Below, in pieces: positions 1 through 10,021 of a stretch of DNA of 64,000 nt; position 1 is the stretch's first letter; each line of letters begins with the position of its first letter. Location: NCBI RefSeq assembly GCF_019931575.1, contig NZ_CP082923.1, positions 4,836,001-4,900,000 on the forward strand. Reading direction: 5' to 3'. Under the pieces are notes generated by a model. The model saw only the letters and a program-made list of their open reading frames with translations, ran no database searches and was not told where the DNA came from. The position numbers were made by a program, and so were the translations under genes. This stretch comes from Caulobacter segnis. Lineage in GTDB: Bacteria; Pseudomonadota; Alphaproteobacteria; Caulobacterales; Caulobacteraceae.

Positions 1-1
1 C

Positions 2-1009
2 GGCCCGATGATCGGCGCCTGGGCCGGCTTCGCGGCGGTGACCGCCGCCGTCGGCCCGGTGCTGGGCGGCTGGCTGGTCGACGCGGTGTCGTGGCGCGCC
101 ATCTTCCTGATCAACCTGCCGATCGCCGCCGCCACCGTCTGGCTGGCGCTGAAGGCCGTGCCCGAGAGCCGCGACCCCGACGTCGACCACCTGGACTGGC
201 GCGGCGCGATCCTGGCGGCCGCCGGCCTGGGCGTCCTGACCTGGGGCCTGACGGCGGCGGGCGAGCGTGGCTGGCATAGCCCGGCGGTCTGGAGCGCCCT
301 GGTCGCCGGCGTCGCGATCCTGGCCGGCTTCGTTTTGGCCCAAGCGCGCGAGACGCATCCGATGATGCCGCTGTCGCTCTATCGCTCGCCGACCTTCAGC
401 GGCGCCAACCTCCTGACCCTGGCGCTCTATTTCGGCCTGACCGGAGCCTTGTTCTTCCTGCCCTACGAACTGATCGCCAAGCACGGCTACAAGGCGGCCG
501 AGGCCGGGGCGACTCTGCTGCCGCTGTCGGCGGTGATGGGGACGCTGTCGGGCGTCTCGGGTCGCGTCGCCAACAAGGTCGGCGCCCGCGCCATGCTGAC
601 GGTCGGCCCGATCACGGCCGGGATCGGCTTCGCCCTGCTGGGCGCGCCGTGGATCGCCAGCGGCTTCTGGACCGGCGTGCTGCCCGGCCTGCTGGTGCTG
701 GCCCTGGGCATGACGATCAGCGTCGCGCCCCTCACCAGCACGGTGATGGCGGCGGTCCCGTCCAGCCATTCCGGCGTCGCCTCGGGGATCAACAACGCCG
801 TAGCCCGTGTCGCTGGCCTGCTGGCCGTGGCAGTGCTGGGGCTCGTCTATTTCGCGCCCGGCGGCGGGGGCTATCCGTGGGTGATGGGCATCAGCGCCGC
901 GGCGGCGATCGCGGCCGGCCTCGTGGGCCTGGCGACCATCAGAACCCCGAGCCCTAGAACCGATGCGCCACGCCCACCACCAGCTGCAGGTCCGGGGTCC
1001 GACGGTTGA
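2..1009 (+). CDS. MFS drug-efflux transporter, DHA2 (EmrB/QacA) type, 5' end missing
   Basis: This is the C-terminal part of a proton-driven multidrug exporter in the inner membrane; the reading frame is open at the window edge, so the N-terminus lies upstream. The visible part begins in a Gly/Ala-rich segment that resembles MFS motif C ([10 protein letters not shown]) followed by the [10 protein letters not shown] stretch, both typical of the 14-TM DHA2 family. About nine further hydrophobic segments follow, and the last about 20 residues are a Pro-rich cytoplasmic tail. The 3' end overlaps the convergent outer-membrane gene by 56 bp. Substrate cannot be read from sequence. The family call is firm. 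Confidence 0.88.
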   Translation, partial: GPMIGAWAGFAAVTAAVGPVLGGWLVDAVSWRAIFLINLPIAAATVWLALKAVPESRDPDVDHLDWRGAILAAAGLGVLTWGLTAAGERGWHSPAVWSALVAGVAILAGFVLAQARETHPMMPLSLYRSPTFSGANLLTLALYFGLTGALFFLPYELIAKHGYKAAEAGATLLPLSAVMGTLSGVSGRVANKVGARAMLTVGPITAGIGFALLGAPWIASGFWTGVLPGLLVLALGMTISVAPLTSTVMAAVPSSHSGVASGINNAVARVAGLLAVAVLGLVYFAPGGGGYPWVMGISAAAAIAAGLVGLATIRTPSPRTDAPRPPPAAGPGSDG

Positions 1010-1754
1010 GGCCGACATAGGCCGAGGCGTCGAACTGGACGTCCTTCAGGCTCGCCGGGGTCCAGGCGGCGGTCAGGTCGAAGCTGGTCTGGGTGACCCG
1101 GCCGGCCGAGTCGTCGTCGACATCGACCCACAGCTCCGCGCCCAGGTTCACCGGCCCGACCATGCGGCCCACGCCGCTGGCCAGAACGTAGCCGGCGTGG
1201 CGGCCCGAGCCGTCGGCGTCGGGCCGGGCGTCGAGCTCGGGCGACAGGCTCAGCGACCAGTCGTCGTTCAAGGGGATCGAGACGGGGACGATCACCCCGC
1301 CCTGCCAGGCGTCGCCGCCGATCCCGTCCGCCCCGGTGGGCGCGACGACGAACGGCTGGACGGCGACCGACAGGCCATCGCCCGCCGGGTTCCTCAGCGA
1401 CCACCGCAGGGCCAGGCTCAGGTCGCCAGCGCCGGACACGGCCCCGACGACGCCCTGGTCCTTGGTCCGCACGCGCTCATAGGGCGTCCAACTCAGCTGT
1501 CCCTCGACCGTCGAGGCCAGGCCCAGCCGCAGCTCCAGCCCGCCATAGGCGATGTCGTGGGTCGAGACTCCGTCGCTCTTGTCCAGGGTCGCGTCGACGC
1601 CGCTGACCTCGACCTGGAAACGGCCCTTGTCCAGCACGCACGGCGGCGAGCCCTTGCCCGGACGGTCGGGACAGAAGTCGCGCTCTTCGGCGTGAACGCT
1701 TCCCGCGAGGGCCAGGGCGGCCAGCGCCAGCGCGGCGATACGGATCGAAACCAT
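954..1754 (-). CDS. Outer-membrane beta-barrel protein, phenol-degradation MetA-like transporter family
   Basis: Predicted protein of 266 residues with a signal peptide of about 22 residues ending VHA-EE. The mature part alternates short hydrophobic and polar stretches, and the chain ends in Phe (VVGVAHRF), the usual C-terminal signature of an outer-membrane barrel. The pattern resembles the MetA-pathway-of-phenol-degradation family, but I could not run a profile search. A strong ribosome-binding site (AAGGAGAG, 6 nt spacing) fixes the start. It lies 62 bp behind the serine hydrolase gene on the same strand and overlaps the efflux gene tail to tail. Function is unproven; it may be a channel or a structural barrel. 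Confidence 0.72.
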   Translation of the reverse strand: MVSIRIAALALAALALAGSVHAEERDFCPDRPGKGSPPCVLDKGRFQVEVSGVDATLDKSDGVSTHDIAYGGLELRLGLASTVEGQLSWTPYERVRTKDQGVVGAVSGAGDLSLALRWSLRNPAGDGLSVAVQPFVVAPTGADGIGGDAWQGGVIVPVSIPLNDDWSLSLSPELDARPDADGSGRHAGYVLASGVGRMVGPVNLGAELWVDVDDDSAGRVTQTSFDLTAAWTPASLKDVQFDASAYVGLNRRTPDLQLVVGVAHRF

Positions 1755-1816
1755 GCGTCTCTCCTTCGGACGCGACGCTACAGGCTAGGCTTCAACGGTC
1801 TCTAAAGCGAGGCCCT

Positions 1817-2944
1817 CTACAGGCTGGCGTAGGCCGCCTCGATCAGGCGCACGGCGCGTGGGTCACCGATCAGGGCATTGCCCTGCTTGTTCATCACATA
1901 GGCCCCCGAGACACCGCGCGTGGGGTCGGCGAACGCGCACGAGCCGCCCCAGCCGGAGTGGCCGAACGCGTCGAGCGTGGGGCCATAGAACAGGTTGGGC
2001 TCGTTGCGCATGAAGCCCGCGCCCCAGCTGATCTCGTAGGGCAGCACCAGGTCCCGGCCGCGGATGCGCTGGGCGCTGGCGGCCTTGATCCCGGCTGGGG
2101 TCAGGATCGAGCGGCCGTCCAGGCTTCCGCCGCTGGCCAGGGCGCCCATCAGACGGGCCAGGGCGGGGGCGGTGGCGTGGCCGTTGGCCGAGGGGATCTC
2201 GACCCGCCGCCACTCGGCCGCACCCTTGCCGCCCGGCGAGGACCAGGGCTTGAGGAAGGCGGCGGTCACGGCGGCGTTGATCTCGCCGAACTGCGGCAGG
2301 GCCGTCGGACGCATCAGCTCGGCGACGCGGCCGTGCTCGCTGTCGGGCAGGCCGATCCAGAGGTCCAGGCCCAGCGGCCCGGCGATGTCCTCGCGCAGCG
2401 CGGTCCCCATCGTGCGGCCGTCGACTCGGCGGAAGATCTCGCCGGCGATGTAGCCGAAGGTCACCGGATGATAGCCGCTGGCCGAGCCGATCGGGAACAG
2501 CGGGGCCATGGCCGCCAGCTTGGCGCAGGTGGCGTCCCAGTCGAACCAGATCGAGGGATCGGTCTCGTCGGGAAAGCCCGACAGCCCCGCCTGGTGCGAC
2601 ATCGCCTGCTCGATGGTGACGTCCTGCTTGCCGGCTTGCGCGAACTCGGGCCACACGTCGGCGACGGGTTGGTCGTAGGCCAGGCGGCCCTCGTCGACCA
2701 GCCGCGCGACCAGCAGGGCCGCCACGGCCTTGGTCGTCGAGAACAGGGCCGTCAGGGTGTCGGGACCGAAGGCGACCTCGCGCTTGCGGTCGGCATGGCC
2801 GCCCATCAGGTCGACGACGATCTCACCGTCGATGGCGAAGGCGAAGCGCGCGCCCAGCTCGCCATTATTCTCGAAATTGGCCGCGAAGGCGTCGCGGACG
2901 CGGGCGAAACGGTCGGGGCACAGCCCGGTGATGTCGATGGTCAT
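1817..2944 (-). CDS. Serine hydrolase of the beta-lactamase fold (class C / esterase EstB type)
   Basis: A 375-residue cytosolic-looking protein without a signal peptide. The nucleophile motif SxxK is seen at Ser69-Thr-Thr-Lys72 in the context ALFSTTKAV, and a Tyr-containing second motif (GYHPVTFGY) follows. The third motif is probably the HSGWGG stretch near the C-terminus, as in carboxylesterases of family VIII. Such proteins cleave esters or act as D-aminopeptidases; they are seldom real beta-lactamases, more so when cytosolic. The start codon lies 3 bp after the pdxY stop, so the two are probably co-transcribed. Confidence 0.88.
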   Translation of the reverse strand: MTIDITGLCPDRFARVRDAFAANFENNGELGARFAFAIDGEIVVDLMGGHADRKREVAFGPDTLTALFSTTKAVAALLVARLVDEGRLAYDQPVADVWPEFAQAGKQDVTIEQAMSHQAGLSGFPDETDPSIWFDWDATCAKLAAMAPLFPIGSASGYHPVTFGYIAGEIFRRVDGRTMGTALREDIAGPLGLDLWIGLPDSEHGRVAELMRPTALPQFGEINAAVTAAFLKPWSSPGGKGAAEWRRVEIPSANGHATAPALARLMGALASGGSLDGRSILTPAGIKAASAQRIRGRDLVLPYEISWGAGFMRNEPNLFYGPTLDAFGHSGWGGSCAFADPTRGVSGAYVMNKQGNALIGDPRAVRLIEAAYASL

Positions 2945-2947
2945 GGG

Positions 2948-3796
2948 CTAGGCCAGGCGCTCGATGCGGACGGAGGGAGAGGTCTGCTTGATCCGCGCGC
3001 CCATGGCCACGATCGGCAGCTCGGGCGCGTTCCAGAGATTGGCGGCGGCGACGGTCTCGGCCACGCCGCCGACGGCGCGGGCCAGGCCGTGCGAGGCGGT
3101 CTGCCCCTCGATCAGCGCGGCGGCGTAGAGGGCGGTCAAGAGGTCGCCGGTCCCGTTGGGCGCGCGGTCGGCTTCGGCGTGCAGGGCCAGCCAGGCCTCG
3201 CCGTCGCCAGCCAGGACCGCGCCGATCTCGTCGCCGCGCCGGACGGACGAGACCAGGGTGGGCTTGCCCAGCGCCCGCGCGGCGGTCGCGGCCGCCATGG
3301 GCTCGCGGGCGTCGACGCCCGTCAGCCTGTGCAGCTCCCAGGCGTTGCAGGCGACGACGTCGGCGCGCGGCGCCAGCTCGCCGATGATCGCCTCGGCGGT
3401 CTCGACAGGCACGTAGAGGCCCTTGCCCTCGTCGCCCATGGTAGGATCGACGACGATGGTCGGAGCGGGGGCGAAGGCGCGTCCGCGCGGCGCGGCGCGG
3501 ACGGCGTCGATCGCCCGGGCCGCGCCCTGGACCTGGGCGGCGGTGGCGAAGTAGCCGGTGATCACGACGTCGACCAGGCCGAACAGGCCGTTGGCCTGGA
3601 TGCCCTCCAGCATGCCCTCGAAGGTCTCGATCGGCGTCGCCGCGCCGCCGGGCGCGCCCCAGCCGGGGTGGCGGCCGAACAGCACGGTCGGCACGACCAT
3701 GGCGTCGATCCCGAACGGGGCCAAGGCGGCGGCCTGGGCGCTCGCGCCGACCTGGCTGCCGGCGACGTGGCTGGAGAGGATCAAGGCTAGCGGCAT
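2948..3796 (-). CDS. pdxY: Pyridoxal kinase PdxY
   Basis: Ribokinase-fold vitamin B6 salvage kinase (282 residues) that phosphorylates pyridoxal to pyridoxal 5'-phosphate. The N-terminal segment SSHVAGSQVGASAQAAAL is diagnostic for the PdxK/PdxY group, and the anion-hole signature NGTGDLLTALYAA, with its catalytic Asp, is present near residue 220. I chose the ATG at 3796; a TTG six bases upstream is also in frame and neither has a good ribosome-binding site. The serine hydrolase gene follows after 3 bp. The ahcY terminator lies between ahcY and pdxY, so pdxY likely has its own promoter. Confidence 0.9.
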   Translation of the reverse strand: MPLALILSSHVAGSQVGASAQAAALAPFGIDAMVVPTVLFGRHPGWGAPGGAATPIETFEGMLEGIQANGLFGLVDVVITGYFATAAQVQGAARAIDAVRAAPRGRAFAPAPTIVVDPTMGDEGKGLYVPVETAEAIIGELAPRADVVACNAWELHRLTGVDAREPMAAATAARALGKPTLVSSVRRGDEIGAVLAGDGEAWLALHAEADRAPNGTGDLLTALYAAALIEGQTASHGLARAVGGVAETVAAANLWNAPELPIVAMGARIKQTSPSVRIERLA

Positions 3797-3846
3797 GACC
3801 AAGCGATTAGCCGAACCCCGCGACCTTGAACAGCAAGGCGGGCCGG

Positions 3847-3881
3847 AAAAACGAAAGGCCCGCCGCGGTGCGCGACGGGCC
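3847..3881 (-). terminator. Intrinsic terminator of ahcY
   Basis: Read on the minus strand, a 10-bp GC-rich stem (arms 3857-3866 and 3872-3881, one U-G wobble, 5-nt loop) is followed by TTTCGTTTTT. It begins 27 bp after the ahcY stop codon and has the full form of a Rho-independent terminator. Confidence 0.85.
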
Positions 3882-3907
3882 CTCCGAGGATCCTGACGAG
3901 GCGGGAT

Positions 3908-5299
<1,392 letters not shown>

Positions 5300-5381
5300 G
5301 TGCGGCTCCTGCCCGAATGGGTGTTGGGGGTGAAGTCTTGGAGCGCTTATAGCGCGCCAGGCCCTTCCGAGCAATTAACGC

Positions 5382-5397
5382 ATAAAGATATCTTTAT
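5382..5397. promoter_or_regulatory. Perfect 16-bp palindrome, candidate operator for methionine-cycle control of ahcY
   Basis: The sequence ATAAAGATATCTTTAT is an exact palindrome, strikingly AT-rich against its GC-rich surroundings, 83 bp upstream of the ahcY GTG. Its form suits a dimeric ArsR-family repressor of the SAM/SAH-responsive type known from proteobacterial methionine regulons. The family assignment is inference; the palindrome is seen directly. Confidence 0.65.
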
Positions 5398-5480
5398 ATC
5401 CGCAACGCCGGACCGGCTCCGTCAGCTTGACAGCCGCGCGGTTCGCGCCGCCTGATCTCGGCGTCCGTAGGAGGTCCTCG

Positions 5481-6242
5481 ATGCTTGGCGTGCTTCTGTT
5501 TTCGCTTCTCGCTCCGGCCGAGTCCGGCGTGCTGGACGCGGCCGGCCTGAGGCAGGCCATGGAAACGGCCGCCCAGACCCGCGACGCTTCGTCGCTGACT
5601 GGGCGCAAGTTCCGCATCGTGAGGCCCTTCGCCGACCAGAAGGTGGTGAAGTACAAGGCCTTCAAGCAGTCGGCGCGGTGGAGCTACGACCGCGACAAGC
5701 GGGCCATGGTCACGACGATCGGCCTGGGCCAGATCACCGACCAGAACTTCGACGGCTACAAGGCCGCCGGGCTGGAGGCGCTGCCGCCGCTGCAGTCGCT
5801 GTACTTCGACGTCGACGCTCGCAGCGCGCCCACCAAGTTCCGGACCGAGACCCGCGACGGCTACAATCTGGACGTCGGCTCCTCGACCCGCGCCGCCAGC
5901 TTCGGCCTGGCCATCCCCTTCAAGGATGGCGGCCCCTCGGCCCTGCCCGAGGGCTTCTCGCCCCTGGTGATCGGTCAGACGCGCGGCACCAGCGCCCAGG
6001 CCTCGCGCTGGGCGGCCGCCATGATCGTGGTCTACGAGGGCGAGATCACCGACCTGACCAAGACCGGGGTATTCTGTGGCGCCTATCACGGCCAGGTCTC
6101 GTCGCACGAGATCACCGGCGACACGCCGATGATGATCCAGGATAAGCAGTGCTTCATCACCGCCCGCATCGACCGGGTCGAGGTGATCCGCGACGGCCAG
6201 GTGCTGGCCGACTGGCGCAAGCCGCCCAAGCTGGGCCTCTAG
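5481..6242 (+). CDS. Secreted protein of unknown function
   Basis: A 253-residue protein that I do not recognise. It starts with a short hydrophobic leader (LGVLLFSLLAPAESG) that looks like a cleavable signal peptide, so it probably acts in the periplasm. The rest is soluble and mixed alpha/beta with two cysteines near the C-terminus (VFCGAYHG and DKQCFI) that could form a disulfide. A very good ribosome-binding site (TAGGAGG, 6 nt) selects the ATG at 5481 over an upstream in-frame start at 5427. Its stop is one base away from that of the convergent divL gene. Confidence 0.75.
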   Translation: MLGVLLFSLLAPAESGVLDAAGLRQAMETAAQTRDASSLTGRKFRIVRPFADQKVVKYKAFKQSARWSYDRDKRAMVTTIGLGQITDQNFDGYKAAGLEALPPLQSLYFDVDARSAPTKFRTETRDGYNLDVGSSTRAASFGLAIPFKDGGPSALPEGFSPLVIGQTRGTSAQASRWAAAMIVVYEGEITDLTKTGVFCGAYHGQVSSHEITGDTPMMIQDKQCFITARIDRVEVIRDGQVLADWRKPPKLGL

Positions 6243-6243
6243 G

Positions 6244-8556
6244 CTAGAAGCCCAGCTCCGGCTGCATGGCGCCGGGCTGCTGGGTCTCGGGCAGGTGGCA
6301 GGTGAAGGTCGAGCCGGCGCCCGGCTCGCTCTCCAGGGCCACCCAGCCGCCGTGCAGCTCGACCAGCGCCTTGACCAGGGCCAGGCCCAGGCCGGGACCG
6401 CCGCGATCGCGGCCGACGAAGCGGTCGAAGATGTGGGCCTGGACGTGGAACGGCACGCCTCGGCCGGTGTCGGAGACGTCCAGCCGCACCTCGCCCAGGG
6501 CGCGACGGGCCTGCAGGGTGACGCGGCCGCCGGGCGGGGTCTGGCGCAGGGCGTTGTCGACCAGATGGGCCAGGGTCTGGGCCAGGCGCTTGGCGTCGCC
6601 GCGGATCAGACCCACGTCCTCCTCGCACTCGACCGCCAGGGTCACCGCGCCCAGCTGGGCGTCCTTCAGGGCGCGCTCCTGGGCGTTCAGCAGCAGGTCG
6701 GCGACGCGGATGTCCTCGATCTCCAGGGCCATCTCGCCGGCGTCGATCTGGGCCATGTCCAGCACGTCGTCGATCGAGCGGGCCAGCTGGGTGGCGGCGG
6801 CGCGGACGGCGGCCACGTGGTTGCGGCCACGTTCGGAGATACCCTCGGCGCGCTCCAGCAGCTCGGAATAGCCGATGATCGTCGTCAGCGGCGTACGCAG
6901 CTCGTACGAAACGTTGCCGACGAAGTCGCGCTTCAGCCGCTCGGCCTCGGCCAGGGCGGCGGACCGGTCGGCCAGGGCGCTCTGCAGGTCGCGGGTGTCG
7001 GTGACGTCGGCGAAGGCGATCAGGGTCGCGCCGTCCGGCAGCGGCCGGCTCTGGTAGACGACGATGCGGTCGTCCGAGGTCCGCACCTCGCCCGAGGTCG
7101 GGGCGCGCATCTGCGGATCCGGATCGGCCACCCGGCCCTTCAGCTCGCGCCAGAACGCCAGGTCGTGCAGGCGCGGCACGCACAGCTCGACCACGCCCTC
7201 GAAGTCGCCGGCCGCCTCCAGGGCGAAGGCGCTGACGTTCCAGAAGGTTTCGAAGGCCTCGTTGTGCAGGCGCAGGCGCCCGTCCGAGCCGAACACGGCG
7301 ACGGCGTCGTTCAGCTTGTCCAGCGTGGCCTGCTGCACCTGGATCAGGGCGTTGTACTGGGCCTTCAGGCGCAGTTCGCCGGTGATGTCGGAATAGATCA
7401 GCAGCATGCCGCCCAGCGGGTGCGGCTGGCGCACGACCTTCAGGGTGCGGCCGTCGGGAAGGTGCCACAGGTCGTCGGCCTGGGGGCCCAGGTCCTCATA
7501 GCGGGTCAGCTCGGCGGCCTTCCAGCTGGCGTAGTCGATGGTCTCGGGCAGGCGGCGGCGCTGACGCAGGCGGTCCAGCACCTCGCCATGGGTCGGACGC
7601 TCGTCCAGCCACGCCCGCTCCAGGCCCCACAGCTCGGCGAAGGCGGTGTTGTGATATGACAGCCGCCGCGTCTGGCTGAAGATGGCCACGGCCTCGGCGA
7701 TGTGGTTGAGGGTCTCGTCGTGGGCCTCGACATGCTTCTTGAAGGCGTCGCGGACGTCCTCGATCTCGGTGACGTCGACGCAGAACACGCCCACCCCGCC
7801 GCCTTCCAGCGGCTGGGCCGACACGCGGAACGCCCGGCGTCGGCCGTCCAGGGTGATCCAGCGCAGGGCCTCGCGGCGCTCGCCCTTCTCGGCGGCCTCG
7901 ATGGCCAGGGCGTCGGCGGCGCGGTCAAAGCTACGGCCGGCCAGGGCCTGGGCCGAGACCGAGGTCGCCCCGACCGCGCGGATGAAGGCGTCGTTGCCCC
8001 AGGTCGGCTGGCCGTCGGCGGCGGCGATCCAGGCGGGCTCGGCCACGCTGTCGACGAAGGCGGCGAAGCGCGGCGCGGACGGCAGGCCGGCGTCGCCGCC
8101 GCTGGCGGGCGCCAGGCGCAGCCAGGCCAGGGCGCCCGCCGAACGGCCCTCGATCGAGATCCAGCCGCCCGTCCCCCGCGCCTCGAAGGCGCAGGCCTCG
8201 CCGCGCTCGAACAGGGCGGTCAGCTTGTGGGTGTTCTCGGGATCGGTGGCGGCCAGGGCGGCGACCACCGCCTGGGGCTCGGCCGCGACGCCCAGCACCC
8301 GGGCGCAGGCGGCCAGGCCCTCGGGGCCGGCGGCCAGCCGCGGATGGCCGTCCTCGACGGCCAGCACGGCGGCGTCGAACGCCTCGACCCAGGCGGGCGC
8401 GTCGTCCGCGCCGCCGCCCTGCTGGACCAGCCGCGCCTTCAGCGCCGCGATGCGCGCCTCGAAGCTCCGGCGCTGGCCCAGCGACCACAAGGTGACGCAA
8501 ATGGCCAAGCAAACCGCGCCGGCCGCCGCCGCGAGGATCAGGTCGTACGAAGTCAT
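6244..8556 (-). CDS. divL: DivL, tyrosine-type cell-cycle sensor kinase
   Basis: Essential polarity and cell-cycle regulator in Caulobacter; it binds phosphorylated DivK and controls the CckA kinase and so CtrA activity. The 770-residue protein has one N-terminal membrane segment (residues 4-22), several PAS-like regions, a dimerisation helix and an ATP-binding domain with an N box (HLVDNALRQTP), G1 (DTGRGVP) and G2 (GGPGLGLALV). The phospho-acceptor site reads NVSYELRTPL: Tyr551 occupies the position of the H-box histidine, the hallmark of DivL (Tyr550 in C. crescentus). Length and N-terminus also fit. Two GANTC sites lie just upstream of the start. Confidence 0.95.
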   Translation of the reverse strand: MTSYDLILAAAAGAVCLAICVTLWSLGQRRSFEARIAALKARLVQQGGGADDAPAWVEAFDAAVLAVEDGHPRLAAGPEGLAACARVLGVAAEPQAVVAALAATDPENTHKLTALFERGEACAFEARGTGGWISIEGRSAGALAWLRLAPASGGDAGLPSAPRFAAFVDSVAEPAWIAAADGQPTWGNDAFIRAVGATSVSAQALAGRSFDRAADALAIEAAEKGERREALRWITLDGRRRAFRVSAQPLEGGGVGVFCVDVTEIEDVRDAFKKHVEAHDETLNHIAEAVAIFSQTRRLSYHNTAFAELWGLERAWLDERPTHGEVLDRLRQRRRLPETIDYASWKAAELTRYEDLGPQADDLWHLPDGRTLKVVRQPHPLGGMLLIYSDITGELRLKAQYNALIQVQQATLDKLNDAVAVFGSDGRLRLHNEAFETFWNVSAFALEAAGDFEGVVELCVPRLHDLAFWRELKGRVADPDPQMRAPTSGEVRTSDDRIVVYQSRPLPDGATLIAFADVTDTRDLQSALADRSAALAEAERLKRDFVGNVSYELRTPLTTIIGYSELLERAEGISERGRNHVAAVRAAATQLARSIDDVLDMAQIDAGEMALEIEDIRVADLLLNAQERALKDAQLGAVTLAVECEEDVGLIRGDAKRLAQTLAHLVDNALRQTPPGGRVTLQARRALGEVRLDVSDTGRGVPFHVQAHIFDRFVGRDRGGPGLGLALVKALVELHGGWVALESEPGAGSTFTCHLPETQQPGAMQPELGF

Positions 8557-8597
8557 CAGGCGCGTCGCTTACCCCAGCGGGTCCCCAGCGGATCGTC

Positions 8598-8608
8598 GAA
8601 TCAGAATC
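8598..8608. promoter_or_regulatory. Paired GANTC (CcrM methylation) sites upstream of divL
   Basis: Two GAATC sites, at 8598-8602 and 8604-8608, lie 42-52 bp before the divL start codon. GANTC is the CcrM target in Caulobacter, and GcrA acts at promoters containing such sites. The spacing suggests overlap with a core promoter, but no promoter hexamers were identified with confidence. Confidence 0.45.
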
Positions 8609-8721
8609 CCAGATTAGTCGGGCCATGACCAGAGCGCGATCAAGGACGGGTGTGGCGGTCCGTCGCGATTTAACCACATCGGGCGCTGGCGTCCCGCTCC
8701 AATCGCTCTATTTGGAGGCTC

Positions 8722-9123
8722 ATGACCTGGTCCGCCCGCCTCGCCCCCTCGCTCGACGACTTCGCCGTCCTGGCCCAGCAGGCCTTCGACGCCCTGCCCG
8801 ACGGCTTTCGCAAGCTGTCCGGCGACGTGGTGATCCGGGTCGACGACTTTCCGTCCGAGGACGTGCTGGACTCGCTCGGCATCGAGGACGCCTTCGAGCT
8901 GACCGGCCTCTACCAGGGCGTGGACCTGGGCCGCCGCTCGGTGCTGGACTACGGGACCGAGCCGTCGCGGGTGTTCCTGTACCGCCGCCCGATCCTGGAC
9001 GAGTGGGCCGAGCGCGGCGACGTCTCGCTCGGCGACCTGATCACCCACGTGCTGGTCCACGAGATCGGCCACCATTTCGGCCTGTCGGACGACGACATCC
9101 ACCGCATCGAGGACGAGGAATGA
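8722..9123 (+). CDS. Zincin-like metallopeptidase family protein (DUF1025 type)
   Basis: A 133-residue cytosolic protein ending in a zinc-protease motif HEIGHHFGLSDDDIHRIE, where HExxH supplies two zinc ligands and the catalytic Glu, and a downstream acidic residue could be the third ligand. This arrangement and size match the minimal 'metallopeptidase family' proteins common in alphaproteobacteria and actinobacteria, whose substrates are unknown. TTGGAGG stands 5 nt before the ATG. Its last bases (ATGA) overlap the start of the SWIM-domain gene, implying translational coupling. Confidence 0.88.
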   Translation: MTWSARLAPSLDDFAVLAQQAFDALPDGFRKLSGDVVIRVDDFPSEDVLDSLGIEDAFELTGLYQGVDLGRRSVLDYGTEPSRVFLYRRPILDEWAERGDVSLGDLITHVLVHEIGHHFGLSDDDIHRIEDEE

Positions 9124-9539
9124 GCCAGCCCGACACCCCGCTCTTCGACACCGAGGCCTGGCGCGAGCGCATGGACGAGCGCTGGTTCGACACCGGCGTG
9201 GCCATGGCCGAGAAGGGCGACGTCGACCTCGTCTCGATCGAGGACGAGAAGGTCACCGCCCACGTCATCGGCAGCGTCGGCGACCTCTATGTCGTGCAGC
9301 TGTGGGCGCCCGCCGGCGAAGGGACCTGCACCTGCCCCGGCTTCGAGAAGTTCGGCGCCTGCAAGCACCAGGCGGCCGTGGTCACCGCCGCCAACGCGGC
9401 CGACCTTTCCAAGGTTCGCGACCGCATGGCCCAGCTCCGCGACGGTCTCGCCCTCGACAGCAAGGACGCCCTGATCGAGCGCCTGGCCGAACTTGCGCGG
9501 TTGCAGCCGGCCGTGCTGGCGGCGCTGGAAGGCCGCTAG
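9120..9539 (+). CDS. SWIM zinc-finger protein
   Basis: A 139-residue protein built around a SWIM zinc finger: Cys70-x-Cys72, then Cys81-x-His83 in CTCPGFEKFGACKHQ. SWIM fingers bind DNA or protein partners and occur with Swi2/Snf2 ATPases and Sws1-type recombination factors; here the domain stands alone with a helical C-terminal tail. The start codon is the ATG overlapping the metallopeptidase stop (ATGA at 9120). The stop codon is part of a CTAG shared with the convergent GFA gene. The link to the upstream protease is not known biochemically. Confidence 0.85.
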   Translation: MSQPDTPLFDTEAWRERMDERWFDTGVAMAEKGDVDLVSIEDEKVTAHVIGSVGDLYVVQLWAPAGEGTCTCPGFEKFGACKHQAAVVTAANAADLSKVRDRMAQLRDGLALDSKDALIERLAELARLQPAVLAALEGR

Positions 9540-10021
9540 AGGAAGTCGTCGACGGCCGCCCGTCGCTTGGCCTTCGGCTTGGGCCGCTCCCACATCACGC
9601 CGGGATAGCCCTTCAGCGGGACCAGCTTGCCGCCGCCGTAGGCCCAATCCGGCGCCTGGTCGAGGGCCGTGTGATAGCGCGGCTCGCGGCCCGTGCGCGT
9701 GTCGAAGAGCGCCCGGGGCAGGTTGACCATGGTCGGGGCGCGCTTGCGCTCCATGAAGAGCGGCGTCCCGCAGCGCCCGCAGAACCCCCGGGTCGTCCCC
9801 TCGTGTTCGTGGCGAGTCACCAGGTCCTCGCCCTCCAGCCAGTGGAAGCGGCTGCGATAGCTTCCGACATAGGTGACATAGGCGCAGCCCTGGGCGCGGC
9901 GGCTGGCGGCCGAATGGTCGTGGAACGCCCACCGCGCCGGGACGCCGATGGCCAGGCGGACAGCGCCGCACGCGCAGGCGCCTTCGGCTTCCTCGGCGGG
10001 TGGCTTGAGGGTCTTGGGCAT
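9536..10021 (-). CDS. GFA-family zinc protein (glutathione-dependent formaldehyde-activating enzyme-like)
   Basis: A 161-residue member of the GFA/CENP-V fold. The zinc-site cysteines are visible as Cys16-x-Cys18 (ACACGAVRL), followed by a further Cys in QGCAYVTYVG, and as GFCGRCGTPLF. Family members were first described as spontaneous-reaction accelerators for formaldehyde plus glutathione, but most have no demonstrated activity, so the name should be read as fold only. It is convergent with the SWIM gene and shares its CTAG. A short Lys-rich stretch (PKPKAKRR) near the C-terminus is unusual. Confidence 0.85.
   Translation of the reverse strand: MPKTLKPPAEEAEGACACGAVRLAIGVPARWAFHDHSAASRRAQGCAYVTYVGSYRSRFHWLEGEDLVTRHEHEGTTRGFCGRCGTPLFMERKRAPTMVNLPRALFDTRTGREPRYHTALDQAPDWAYGGGKLVPLKGYPGVMWERPKPKAKRRAAVDDFL

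Noticed and set aside
91-957. Overlapping ORFs in other frames of the MFS gene (both strands)
   Set aside because: They are Arg/Pro/Ala-rich shadow frames typical of GC-rich coding DNA and show no domain or ribosome-binding site.
1958-3790. 610-residue plus-strand frame over the serine hydrolase and pdxY genes
   Set aside because: Low-complexity Gly/Arg/Asp composition and no homology pattern; the minus-strand genes explain this DNA.
5300-5374. SAH or SAM riboswitch in the ahcY leader
   Set aside because: No conserved riboswitch core or pseudoknot pairing could be recognised; the palindrome further upstream is a better candidate for control.
6295-7659. 454-residue plus-strand frame antisense to divL
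   Set aside because: Composition is typical of an antisense shadow, with no recognisable domain.
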